Source of the DNA: Gloeocapsa sp. PCC 73106
Lineage (GTDB): Bacteria; Cyanobacteriota; Cyanobacteriia; Cyanobacteriales; Gloeocapsaceae
NCBI RefSeq assembly: GCF_000332035.1
Contig: NZ_ALVY01000187.1
Location: 1-32,922, forward strand
Length of the DNA: 32,922 nt
Reading direction: 5' to 3'
Position numbers and translations under genes: made by a program. Every line of letters begins with the position of its first letter. Positions within the stretch are counted from its first letter, which is position 1. Under the pieces are notes generated by a model. It did no database searches. It had not been told where the DNA came from and saw only the letters and a program-made list of their open reading frames with translations. Positions 7,230 to 15,125 of the stretch are shown here, one piece after another.

Positions 7230-9407
7230 ATGAACAATTATCTCATAAGTCAACCAACACTAGTAGTCATAGACGCTGAAATAGAAAATATTGAGCTACT
7301 AGCTACAGGTTTATCTCCATCAGCGCGATTGTTGATTCTCAATCCTGATAGAGATGGCGTCCAACAAATCACCGCAGCTTTAAAGAGATTTCCTGATGTT
7401 TCTAGTTTGCACTTAGTCAGTCACGGTACACCTGGTTGTCTATACTTGGGCAACATCAGACTCAATCTGGAGACTATCGCCAACTATGCTCCACAATTCA
7501 AAACCTGGAAAAATTTAACCAATCTCTTAGTGTACGGCTGTCAAGTAGCTGCAGGAAAAATAGGACAAGATTTTCTCCAACGCTTACATCAATTAATACC
7601 TAATAATTTGGCAGCTTCAACTCAACGAGTGGGAAATCTGGCAAAAGGCGGGAGTTGGGACCTAGATTATCGTATAGGAACATTTGACCATGAAGAGTTA
7701 GCTTTTTTACCAGAAGTTAGAGAGATTTATGGGGGAGTTTTTGACCCTGTCGTTAGCTTTGAAGCTGAGCCACTTATTTTATTCGAATCAGAGCAAACCG
7801 TTCTAACTTTTGGTTTTAATCTGAGTGAATTGCCACCAGGAGAAGGACTCACTGTAATGGTAACTGGTGATGTTCCTCAGAACCTAAATCAGTTAGATCT
7901 TTTTGACGTCACAGTAAATGGTGGTGGTTTTCCTGTCCCCGATTTTGATAATACGGGATTCGAGTTTAATATTACAGACCAAACAGCTACTATTAGTTCA
8001 CCTATCTTTAGCGATGAAGACGAAGAGGGTGCTTCTGATGTCACTTATACTCTATTACCTGGAGAGGGTTACACCGTTGATCCCGAAGCTAACTCTGTCA
8101 CTGTGACTTTTGCTGATACCCCAGATGATATTCCCGAACCCGAACCCGAAATAGAAGTTTCTTTCACCGCTGAACCTTTAACTCTAATTGCCTCAGAGGG
8201 AACCGTTACTACTTTAACATTTGAACTGAGTGAACCACCTCCATCGGAAGGAATTGCCATACCTGTCCAGAGCGATACTAGCGATGTCTTATCTAGGTTT
8301 GACGTGGATGGTATTGTTCTGTCAGGAGCTGACAATTTAACGCCCAATCAAGATAGTAGCGGTTTCATCATCAACATCACAGAACAAGAAGCAGCTCTGA
8401 CTATACCAGTTCAAGATAGTGAGGTAGAAAACGCACAAGAAACCGTTAACTTTTCGATAGAGTCTGGTGAAGGTTATACAGTCAATCCAGAACAAAGCGC
8501 CGTCTCTTTTACCATTATTGAAGAAAGTATGGTAAATGAAATTGTTGGGACAGATGATGCTGAATTGCTATCAGGTACAAATGATAGAGATGTTATTTTT
8601 GGACGCGGTGGTAATGATACCCTCGAAGGGCTTGATGGAGATGATGACCTCGATGGTGGTTCGGATGATGATTTAATTCAAGGTGATGAGGGAAATGACC
8701 TTCTCATTGGTAGAGCAGGGAATGACCTTCTTAATGGTGGACCTGGTAATGATACTATGCGCGGTGGGAATGGTGACGATTACTATATAGTAGATTCCGT
8801 TGATGATGTGACTGAAAATGAAAATGATAATAATGATATTGACACGGTTGAATCATCCGTTGACTGGGATTTACGCGACAGTAGAAATATTGAAAATTTA
8901 ATTCTCACTAGCGACAGATTTACCACAGGTACCGGCAATAACCTTGATAATGAGATACTCGGTAGTAACGCTAGAAATCGTCTGAGTGGACGTCAAGGTG
9001 ATGATAGAATTAATGGCAGAAGGGGAGACGATCGCCTGACTGGTGCAGGAGGCGATGATACTTTATTGGGTGGTTTTGGCGATGATTCGCTCTCAGGTGG
9101 TAAAGGACGCGATCGCTTTAGATTTACCAATCTCAGACATGGTGTAGATACTATCACTGATTTCGATCTTGATCGTGATTTTATTCAACTCTCGGACTCT
9201 GGTTTTGAAGGCTTGAACGATGAAGTACAATTGTTAACCATTCCCAGTTTAGATGATTTTGAGGGTGACTTTAGCCTCGGCTTGGTATATGGGACCTCCG
9301 ACGGCAGTTTAGCCTATATTAATACTCAACAAGAGATTGAGTTGACACAAATAGCTATATTATCAGACGCGCCTGAGTTAACATCTGGTAATATCGAGAT
9401 TGTTTAA
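7230..9407 (+). CDS. DUF4347 / Calx-beta / RTX repeat secreted protein
   Basis: 725 residues. Residues about 9-170 match DUF4347, with SHGTPG (His 65) and VYGCQVAAG (Cys 104) as possible catalytic dyad. Two Calx-beta-like units follow (about 172-295, starting VSFEAEPLILF, and 305-430, starting VSFTAEPLTLI). From about 436 there are RTX nonapeptides of the GGxGxD kind in two blocks separated by a degenerate stretch (GGNDTLEGLDGDD; later GGFGDDSLSGGKGRD), then a C-terminal tail with FDLDRDFIQLS as in type I secretion substrates. No Sec signal peptide is present, consistent with type I export. It is probably an extracellular calcium-binding protein, perhaps an adhesin or processing enzyme. No dedicated TolC/HlyD/HlyB genes are in the window. 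Confidence 0.85.
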   Translation: MNNYLISQPTLVVIDAEIENIELLATGLSPSARLLILNPDRDGVQQITAALKRFPDVSSLHLVSHGTPGCLYLGNIRLNLETIANYAPQFKTWKNLTNLLVYGCQVAAGKIGQDFLQRLHQLIPNNLAASTQRVGNLAKGGSWDLDYRIGTFDHEELAFLPEVREIYGGVFDPVVSFEAEPLILFESEQTVLTFGFNLSELPPGEGLTVMVTGDVPQNLNQLDLFDVTVNGGGFPVPDFDNTGFEFNITDQTATISSPIFSDEDEEGASDVTYTLLPGEGYTVDPEANSVTVTFADTPDDIPEPEPEIEVSFTAEPLTLIASEGTVTTLTFELSEPPPSEGIAIPVQSDTSDVLSRFDVDGIVLSGADNLTPNQDSSGFIINITEQEAALTIPVQDSEVENAQETVNFSIESGEGYTVNPEQSAVSFTIIEESMVNEIVGTDDAELLSGTNDRDVIFGRGGNDTLEGLDGDDDLDGGSDDDLIQGDEGNDLLIGRAGNDLLNGGPGNDTMRGGNGDDYYIVDSVDDVTENENDNNDIDTVESSVDWDLRDSRNIENLILTSDRFTTGTGNNLDNEILGSNARNRLSGRQGDDRINGRRGDDRLTGAGGDDTLLGGFGDDSLSGGKGRDRFRFTNLRHGVDTITDFDLDRDFIQLSDSGFEGLNDEVQLLTIPSLDDFEGDFSLGLVYGTSDGSLAYINTQQEIELTQIAILSDAPELTSGNIEIV

Positions 9408-9419
9408 ATATCTGTTAAC

Positions 9420-10148
9420 ATGATCAAACTGATAAAAATATTCAGCTTGGGTATCGCTTTTAGCACTCTGGCTAAGAGCTTACCAGTTTACCCTCAAAAC
9501 ACTCAGGAACAAGTTGCACCTATAGCACCTTCGGTATTAGCAGAGATTAGAAAAGCTCCTTTTAGTCAGTTATTTACCGTGGAAGATTTTGACGGCGATC
9601 GCGCTTACGTCATTAAAGACAGAGACTTTAAAGGTTCTAATTCCGATTTTAACGTTATTACCCTCTGGGGAGATGTTCCCGATCGCGATATCTTCCAGGT
9701 AATCATACGCTATTGTCTCAATAACCGTGACTTAGCAGGAGAGCAAGCTAGTCTCACCCAGTTAATCATCGCTGACGGTGAAGAAATACTCTTGGACTTA
9801 ACCAATCCCGTCGCTGCTACCAGAGCTAATTTTAGACAATTGAGCTCATCACAAGTGTTCGTGCGCAGTCGGAACGATCCCTTTGGCGATCCTTTTATGA
9901 ATCCTTTTCAGTTTCACGGTACTACTACAATGGCAACCTATGTACCTCCGGTGGAATGCAGTTTTGGGGGAAGTCGCTTTGATTTGAGCGAGGTAAGAGA
10001 AGCGATCGCTAATCTCCCCGATAAAACCCTCGATTTGCGACTGTTTTTTAGTAATGGCGTCGTAGAAACTTGGCGATTGGGGAGAGGAACGGTGCAGCAA
10101 CTCCAACAGTTACCCACAATATTACACAGGCAAGACAGCGCCCCTTAG
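9420..10148 (+). CDS. Exported protein of unknown function
   Basis: 242 residues. The N-terminus (MIKLIKIFSLGIAFSTLAKS) has lysines followed by a hydrophobic run, giving a plausible Sec signal peptide, so the protein is probably periplasmic or secreted. The mature part has no family I recognise; two cysteines (IIRYCLNNR and PPVECSFGG) could form a disulfide, and a segment rich in Phe/Pro/Asp lies near residues 155-170. It follows the RTX gene after 12 bp, suggesting cotranscription. Its 3' end overlaps the 3' end of the convergent SDR gene by 27 bp. Confidence 0.7.
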   Translation: MIKLIKIFSLGIAFSTLAKSLPVYPQNTQEQVAPIAPSVLAEIRKAPFSQLFTVEDFDGDRAYVIKDRDFKGSNSDFNVITLWGDVPDRDIFQVIIRYCLNNRDLAGEQASLTQLIIADGEEILLDLTNPVAATRANFRQLSSSQVFVRSRNDPFGDPFMNPFQFHGTTTMATYVPPVECSFGGSRFDLSEVREAIANLPDKTLDLRLFFSNGVVETWRLGRGTVQQLQQLPTILHRQDSAP

Positions 10149-10805
10149 ATCCCGAGCTTGATCCGAAACCAGAAAACAAATAACCTCAGCAATAGACTCT
10201 GGTTTAGTCCAATTAGCTGTGTTATCACTCCCCATCGCCTCACGATTACTAGGAGTATCAATCACCCCGGGAACGATGACATTGGCGGTAATATTGAGAC
10301 CAGAGGTTTCGGCGGCGATCGCCTGGGTTAAAGCTATCACGCCAGCTTTTGCCGCAGAGTAAGCAGCCAGTTGAGGAGAGGGTTGCAAGGCAGCTTTAGA
10401 GCTAACCGTGACAATTCTACCATAACCCTGTTGACGCATTCTTTTTAAACAATGTTTACAAACTAAAAAGGTAGTGTACAGGTTTAACTCCAAAGAAGTT
10501 TTCCAGTCATCATAGCTAAATTCGTGTGTAGGTCCCATGGAGAAGCCTCCGACCAAATGGATTAAAACATCTACCCTACTAAGATCATTTACCAGTTTTT
10601 CTACCCCAGTTTCTTGACTCAAATCGGTTTGGACAAAGCGAAGACGCTCAAACTCAGTCGCTGGTAATCTTTCTTTGAGACGTTTAACACCCTTTTCCCC
10701 CTGATAGGGTATGGTAATCTTGGCGCCTCGACTTAGCAGAGTTGGGGTAACTCCTAATCCTAGACCGCCCGTTCCCCCTGTCAATAAAATTTGTTGACTT
10801 TCCAT
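10122..10805 (-). CDS. Short-chain dehydrogenase/reductase (classical SDR)
   Basis: 227 residues with the Rossmann motif TGGTGGLGLG near the N-terminus, which is the TGxxxGxG nucleotide-binding signature, a DVLIHLVGGF segment at the position of NNAG, catalytic Ser in IVTVSSKAALQPSP and the YSAAK catalytic Tyr/Lys pair. It looks FabG-like in fold, is slightly short and lacks a long C-terminal tail. The substrate is unknown. It is divergent from the CobW GTPase gene and the two share an intergenic region of 109 bp that holds a hairpin and a Fur/Zur-like box. Confidence 0.88.
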   Translation of the reverse strand: MESQQILLTGGTGGLGLGVTPTLLSRGAKITIPYQGEKGVKRLKERLPATEFERLRFVQTDLSQETGVEKLVNDLSRVDVLIHLVGGFSMGPTHEFSYDDWKTSLELNLYTTFLVCKHCLKRMRQQGYGRIVTVSSKAALQPSPQLAAYSAAKAGVIALTQAIAAETSGLNITANVIVPGVIDTPSNREAMGSDNTANWTKPESIAEVICFLVSDQARDLRGAVLPV

Positions 10806-10847
10806 CTTTTATATTTAACCTTCTTGCTAATTGGAATCATTTAATAC

Positions 10848-10869
10848 TAGCTTCTACCGGAAGAAGCTA
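10848..10869. repeat. Perfect 8-bp inverted repeat in the SDR/cobW divergent region
   Basis: TAGCTTCT (10848-10855) and AGAAGCTA (10862-10869) flank a 6-nt loop. It has no T-run, so it is more likely an operator or leader hairpin than a terminator. Confidence 0.55.
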
Positions 10870-10883
10870 AAATTAAGTAATGA

Positions 10884-10898
10884 TTATTATAATTATCA
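10884..10898 (+). promoter_or_regulatory. Candidate Zur/Fur-family operator upstream of the CobW GTPase gene
   Basis: The 15-mer TTATTATAATTATCA matches the 7-1-7 pattern TGATAATNATTATCA at 12 of 14 specified positions, with a perfect right half. It ends 16 bp before the start codon. COG0523 GTPases are known members of bacterial Zur regulons, including in cyanobacteria, which makes the site believable in this place; the AT-rich setting lowers certainty. Confidence 0.5.
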
Positions 10899-10914
10899 CA
10901 AATAGTAATTAACC

Positions 10915-11871
10915 ATGCTTACTACAGTTCCGGTAACCGTTCTGACTGGATATTTAGGTTCAGGAAAAACTACCCTGCTTAATCGCATTCTAACCCACGA
11001 ACACGGTAAAAAAGTTGCCGTCATTGTCAACGAATTTGGAGAAGTAGGTATTGATAACCAGCTAATAATCAATGCAGACGAAGAAATCTTTGAAATGAAC
11101 AACGGCTGTATCTGTTGTACCGTGCGCGGTGACTTGGTTCGAATTATCGGTAACCTGATGAAACGCCGTAATAAATTCGACCATATAGTAATTGAAACAA
11201 CCGGATTAGCCGATCCCGCCCCAGTAATTCAGACTTTCTTCGTTGATGAAGATATGCGGGATAAAATCTTTCTAGACGCAGTTGTCACCGTCGTAGATGC
11301 TAAACATATCTATCAACATTGGGAAGCAGACGAAGCACAAGAACAAATAGCCTTCGCCGATGTAATTCTCCTCAATAAGACAGATCTCGCCAGCAACTCC
11401 GCTTTAGATGAATTGGAAAACAAAATTAAAGATATGAATAGAATGGCGAAAGTGTATCGCACTCAAAACGCCGAATTACCAATAGAAGCCATTTTAGGAT
11501 TACAAGCGTTTGATCTCAATCGCGCATTAGAAATAGATCCAGAATTTTTAGGTGAAGACACCCATCAACACGATGAGTCAGTTTATTCGATCGCGATCGT
11601 AGAATCCGGCGCCCTAGACGGAGAAAAACTGAATGACTGGCTAAGTCAACTGTTACAAACCCAAGGCCCTGATATCTTCCGCACCAAAGGCATTTTAAAT
11701 ATCGCCGGAGAAGATTCACGCTTCGTCTTCCAGGGAGTACATATGCTCTTCGACGGTAGACTAGATCGCCCTTGGCGCGAGGGAGAAACCCGCAAAAATG
11801 AATTAGTATTTATCGGTCGCAATTTAGACGAAGCCCAACTAAAAGAGGACTTCCGTAAATGTTTGCTGTAG
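10915..11871 (+). CDS. CobW/COG0523 family GTP-binding metallochaperone
   Basis: 318 residues. P-loop GYLGSGKTTLLN at the N-terminus, the metal-binding CxCC in NGCICCTVRGDL, switch motif ETTGLADPAP and guanine-specificity NKTD. A C-terminal CobW_C domain covers about the last 100 residues, and a short EDTHQHDE linker supplies histidines. Proteins of this family hand zinc (or cobalt, nitrile hydratase iron) to client enzymes; with a Zur-like box in front, zinc is the most likely metal. The start at 10915 follows the operator directly. Its last 13 bp overlap the WD40 gene, so the two are expressed together. Confidence 0.9.
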   Translation: MLTTVPVTVLTGYLGSGKTTLLNRILTHEHGKKVAVIVNEFGEVGIDNQLIINADEEIFEMNNGCICCTVRGDLVRIIGNLMKRRNKFDHIVIETTGLADPAPVIQTFFVDEDMRDKIFLDAVVTVVDAKHIYQHWEADEAQEQIAFADVILLNKTDLASNSALDELENKIKDMNRMAKVYRTQNAELPIEAILGLQAFDLNRALEIDPEFLGEDTHQHDESVYSIAIVESGALDGEKLNDWLSQLLQTQGPDIFRTKGILNIAGEDSRFVFQGVHMLFDGRLDRPWREGETRKNELVFIGRNLDEAQLKEDFRKCLL

Positions 11872-12914
11872 ATCTCCAATGGCGGGGTACTCTTTCTGAG
11901 TATGTCACCGCCCTCACTTGGTCATCCCAAGGCATTCTAGCTGCAGGCACCGCCGAGGGAGAAGTCGTATTATGGCAAGATGGCGTCCTATCGTCTTTAT
12001 TACACCCTAGTTCAGTGGGATCCATAGATTGCCTCGCTTTTTCCCTCGATGGTCGCTTTCTAGCAGCCGGTGGACAAGATGGACAGGTAAGAATTTGGCA
12101 GCAATCACCCTCATCTTGGGATTTAATCAACACCTTAGATAACGCTCCGCAATGGATAGATAAACTCAGTTGGCATCCTACTAAGTATAATCAGTTAGCC
12201 TTTAGTCTGGGGCGTTACGTCCAAATTTGGGACGCTGAAGCTCAAAGCGTAGTCACTACTTTACCTTTTGCTAATTCTTCTGTTTTAGATTTAGCGTGGC
12301 GACCCAATGGAAAAGAGATGGCGATCGCCGGTGACGGAGGGGTAAAAGTTTGGCAGGTAGATGATTGGGATGAAGATCCCGATGTTATCGACACTGCTTC
12401 AGCTAGTCTTATTATCCGTTGGTCTACAGATAGCAAATACATCGCCTCTGGCAATTTAGATAATACTATCAGCGTTTTGGAGTATGGCAATCCTTCTCCC
12501 TGGGTAATGCGAGGCTTTCCCGGTAAAATCTCTCATTTAGCTTGGTCTCAACCCTTATTTAAAAATACACCGCTATTAGCATCAGCCAGTATGGAGAGTA
12601 TCGCTGTCTGGAAAAAAGATGTTGAGGAAGGTTGGAGTGCTCATGTTTTAGAAATGCACGATCGCAAGATTCAAGCTTTAGCCTTTCACCCTCATAGTCT
12701 ACTACTAGCATCAGGGGGTGATGATGGTTTGATCTATCTCTGGATTAAAGCCAAACAAATGGGACAAATTTTAGAAGGCGCACCAGCAGGTTTTTCCTCT
12801 CTAGCTTGGCATTTAAACGGCAAACAACTAGCCGCAGGAGGTCAAAACGGTGAGTTAATTATCTGGTGTGAATCTAACAGGGGGAAGGGCTTTGGCGTCC
12901 ACAACAAGCGTTAA
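11859..12914 (+). CDS. WD40-repeat protein
   Basis: 351 residues made almost entirely of WD40 repeats; units can be recognised by LAWHLNGKQLAAGGQNG, LAFHPHSLLLASGGDDG, LAFSLDGRFLAAGGQDG and by the closing VRIWQQ, VKVWQV, IYLWIK and LIIWCE strands. About seven repeats fit, enough for one beta-propeller. There is no kinase or protease domain and no signal peptide, so it is probably a cytoplasmic scaffold. The start codon lies inside the end of the CobW GTPase gene (13-bp overlap), pointing to translational coupling and a shared role in metal handling. No direct partner can be named. Confidence 0.85.
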   Translation: MFAVDLQWRGTLSEYVTALTWSSQGILAAGTAEGEVVLWQDGVLSSLLHPSSVGSIDCLAFSLDGRFLAAGGQDGQVRIWQQSPSSWDLINTLDNAPQWIDKLSWHPTKYNQLAFSLGRYVQIWDAEAQSVVTTLPFANSSVLDLAWRPNGKEMAIAGDGGVKVWQVDDWDEDPDVIDTASASLIIRWSTDSKYIASGNLDNTISVLEYGNPSPWVMRGFPGKISHLAWSQPLFKNTPLLASASMESIAVWKKDVEEGWSAHVLEMHDRKIQALAFHPHSLLLASGGDDGLIYLWIKAKQMGQILEGAPAGFSSLAWHLNGKQLAAGGQNGELIIWCESNRGKGFGVHNKR

Positions 12915-12934
12915 GGACACTTTGCTTACTTCTA

Positions 12935-13021
12935 CGGAGAGGGAGGGATTCGAACCCTCGTTAACGTTACCGCTAAACAGCATTTCCAGTGCTGCGCCTT
13001 CAACCACTCGGCCACCTCTCC
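12935..13021 (-). tRNA. tRNA-Ser (GGA anticodon)
   Basis: Read on the minus strand: acceptor arm GGAGAGG pairs with CCTCTCC, D-arm GGCCGAGTGGTT, anticodon stem CAGCA/TGCTG around loop CTGGAAA, a long class II variable arm, and T-arm GGGTTCGAATCCC. The long variable arm is diagnostic for serine and leucine types and the anticodon is GGA. CCA is not encoded. It stands alone between the WD40 and HEAT-repeat genes. Confidence 0.95.
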
Positions 13022-13184
13022 AGATGCGTCACGAATCACCATCATAGCAGAAATTACTCGCTTTTGGCAAGGATTTTCTCAAAAAAAATCTAGGACGAGA
13101 AGACCCCATCATTTTGTGAGTTAAAGAAAACGCACTTGGTAGCTGTTAGTGCTAAAATCTTTTTACACTCAGATATAGCAGCCG

Positions 13185-13205
13185 CTGCCTCCGTTGCAGA
13201 GGTAG
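13185..13205 (+). other. Hairpin in the leader of the HEAT-repeat gene
   Basis: CTGCCTC (13185-13191) pairs with GAGGTAG (13199-13205) around a 7-nt loop; one pair is G-U if read on the plus strand. It ends 24 nt before the start codon and could affect translation. The rest of 13022-13229 shows nothing else I can assign. Confidence 0.35.
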
Positions 13206-13229
13206 AGTAGTTCCCAAAAAAGCTATGAT

Positions 13230-13991
13230 ATGGATATGAATGAAGAAGACCTAAGCGTACTAGATACAGTAGATATCCTTGACAGTCCTCTGGATGCAAT
13301 TGAGTTGAGCGAGCCTGATTCCGCTACATCGCCCCCTGATCCTGAGGAAATGTTGCTATTGCTTGAGCATCCAGAATCTACACAGAGAATAGTCGCCGCT
13401 AGGGCTTTTTGTGAGCTCAAAGATGAAAGAGCTATCCCCCATTTGATTAATCTGTTACAAGATGTTTGCCCACTAACCAGAGTGAGCGCCGCCTACGCCC
13501 TTGGACGTAATCCTAGCCCCGTAGCCCTAGCACCACTAATTAGCCTACTCCAACAAGATTGGAATGGATACGTACGCAAAGGAGTAGTATGGGCTCTCGG
13601 TAATAGCCAAGATACGTTAGCTCTAAAACCCCTAATCAAGGCACTAAAAACCGATATTTCCGCGGTTAGACTCTGGTCAGCTAGTAGTATAGTACAAATC
13701 GCTCAACTAGAATACGAAAGTGTAGTGAGCGCTATACCTCCTTTAATTGAAGCCCTCAGAAGAGACGCGATCGCGCCAGTCCGCAGTAACTGTGCTTGGG
13801 CTGTGGGACAATTGTGTAGGGAGTTGCCGCTAAACGTAGTTTACGCTACAGCGATCGATGCTCTAATCGAAGCCTTAGCCGAGGACCAAGATTTAGGGGT
13901 CAAAGAAGACGCCAAATTAGCTCTGTTAAGAGTAGGGGATCCCCGGGGCTTAAAAATGATCGAAGAATTGGAACAAGAAGGATGGATTTGA
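13230..13991 (+). CDS. HEAT-repeat (PBS-lyase-like) protein
   Basis: 253 residues. After an acidic, low-complexity N-terminus (about 45 residues) come five to six HEAT units of roughly 31-35 residues, recognisable by phrases like RAIPHLINLLQD, LAPLISLLQQ, LKPLIKALKT, IPPLIEALRR and IDALIEALAED, each followed by a helix of the VRxxxAWALG type. Such arrays bind other proteins; some cyanobacterial relatives are phycobilin lyases, but nothing here points to chromophore attachment. The start could also be the Met two codons later. It overlaps ubiX by 10 bp. Confidence 0.8.
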   Translation: MDMNEEDLSVLDTVDILDSPLDAIELSEPDSATSPPDPEEMLLLLEHPESTQRIVAARAFCELKDERAIPHLINLLQDVCPLTRVSAAYALGRNPSPVALAPLISLLQQDWNGYVRKGVVWALGNSQDTLALKPLIKALKTDISAVRLWSASSIVQIAQLEYESVVSAIPPLIEALRRDAIAPVRSNCAWAVGQLCRELPLNVVYATAIDALIEALAEDQDLGVKEDAKLALLRVGDPRGLKMIEELEQEGWI

Positions 13992-14608
13992 CACCTACAA
14001 GAATGACTAAACCCCTGATTGTCGGTGTAACTGGCGCTTCTGGTTTAATCTATGCCGTCAGAACGGTGAAATATCTCTTAGAAGCTGATTATAACGTAGA
14101 TCTAGTAACGTCCAAGGCCGCTCAATTAGTTTGGCAAGACGAATATCAAAAAGGGTTACCCTCTGATCCCGACTTACAGGTTGATTTTTGGCGTCAAGAA
14201 ACGGGAGTGTTCTCCAGTGGTACATTAACCTGTCATCGCAGTACTAACATAGGGGCTTCCATCGCCAGTGGTTCTTTTGCTACTCTTGGTATGATTATTA
14301 TTCCCTGTAGTATGAGTACCGTAGCCAAAATCGCCGCCGGACTGAGTTCAGATCTCATCGAAAGAGCCGCTGATGTGCAAATTAAAGAAGGTCGCCCTCT
14401 AATAGTCGTACCCAGGGAAACCCCATTTAGTTTGATTCATCTGCGCAATCTGACGACTTTAGCTGAAGCGGGAGTTAGGATCGTCCCCGCTATACCCGCT
14501 TGGTATCACCGTCCCCAAACCATAGAAGATTTAGTAGATTTTGTGGTCGCTCGTAGTTTAGATCAGTTAGGTATAGATTGTGTACCTCTAAAACGCTGGC
14601 AAGGATAA
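13982..14608 (+). CDS. ubiX: Flavin prenyltransferase UbiX
   Basis: 208 residues. Flavin-binding VGVTGASGLIYAV at the N-terminus, the internal IIIPCSMSTVAKIAAGLSSD segment, RAADVQIKEGRPLIVVPRE and PFSLIHLRN are all typical of UbiX/Pad1. The enzyme makes prenylated FMN, the cofactor of UbiD-type decarboxylases, which in cyanobacteria serves plastoquinone synthesis. The first ATG overlaps the HEAT gene; the ATG eight codons in (14003) leads straight into TKPLIVGVTGASG and is the more usual start. ubiD is not in the window. Confidence 0.93.
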   Translation: MDLTPTRMTKPLIVGVTGASGLIYAVRTVKYLLEADYNVDLVTSKAAQLVWQDEYQKGLPSDPDLQVDFWRQETGVFSSGTLTCHRSTNIGASIASGSFATLGMIIIPCSMSTVAKIAAGLSSDLIERAADVQIKEGRPLIVVPRETPFSLIHLRNLTTLAEAGVRIVPAIPAWYHRPQTIEDLVDFVVARSLDQLGIDCVPLKRWQG

Positions 14609-14618
14609 GGAGACTTTT

Positions 14619-15125
14619 ATGGGACTATTACTGAAATTATTGTTCCTGGGAGCAATAGTAGTGAGTGCTATGCTACTATGGCTGCAAAATCAACAACCAA
14701 TATCTCTAACTCTGTTTGCTGTTTATCGTACTCCCAGTTTAGGGTTGGGTGTGTGGATGCTTTTGTTTACCCTAGGGGGAGTCTTTACTAGCTGGTGTTT
14801 ACGTTTACCACTCTATCTTTCTGGACCAAGTAAAGAAAGAGTCAAGACTAAAGTTCCACCCAAACAAACCCCAGAACCTTGGGAGCAAGCAGATATTCCC
14901 AGAGAAATACCCAAACAAACCCCAGAACCTTGGGAGCAAGCAGATATTCCCAGAGAAACACCCGAACAAACCCCAGAGACCAAAACGGACACGACTTATT
15001 CTTACAGTTACGTCAAAGCACCCCCTAAACAACAGCAAAATAAGACCGATCAGGTGTACGACGCACCCTATCGCATCATTACTCCACCCTCAGATCCTGA
15101 TCCAGAAGACGAAGACTGGGTATGA
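14619..15125 (+). CDS. LapA-like (DUF1049) membrane protein with a repetitive C-terminal tail
   Basis: 168 residues, preceded by AAGGAG with good spacing. Two membrane helices (about 4-22 and 43-63) joined by QNQQPISLTLF match the LapA domain, also seen in cyanobacterial YlmG-neighbour proteins. The cytoplasmic tail contains two exact-length 17-residue units (KQTPEPWEQADIPREIP, then the same with T) and a partial third, encoded by 51-bp tandem repeats. The tail is rich in Pro, Glu and Gln and is probably disordered. The last 58 bp overlap the end of dusA on the other strand. Confidence 0.75.
   Translation: MGLLLKLLFLGAIVVSAMLLWLQNQQPISLTLFAVYRTPSLGLGVWMLLFTLGGVFTSWCLRLPLYLSGPSKERVKTKVPPKQTPEPWEQADIPREIPKQTPEPWEQADIPRETPEQTPETKTDTTYSYSYVKAPPKQQQNKTDQVYDAPYRIITPPSDPDPEDEDWV
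14859..14979. repeat. 51-bp tandem repeat inside the lapA-like gene
   Basis: Units begin at 14859, 14910 and 14961 (the third partial). The first two are nearly identical at the DNA level, so the expansion is recent; the period is a multiple of three, so copy-number change would keep the frame. Confidence 0.9.

Noticed and set aside
14805-15038. Minus-strand open frame with repeated Trp/Gly/Phe units across the lapA-like gene
   Set aside because: It is the complement of the 51-bp repeat in the real gene, which has a good ribosome site, membrane helices and a recognised domain.
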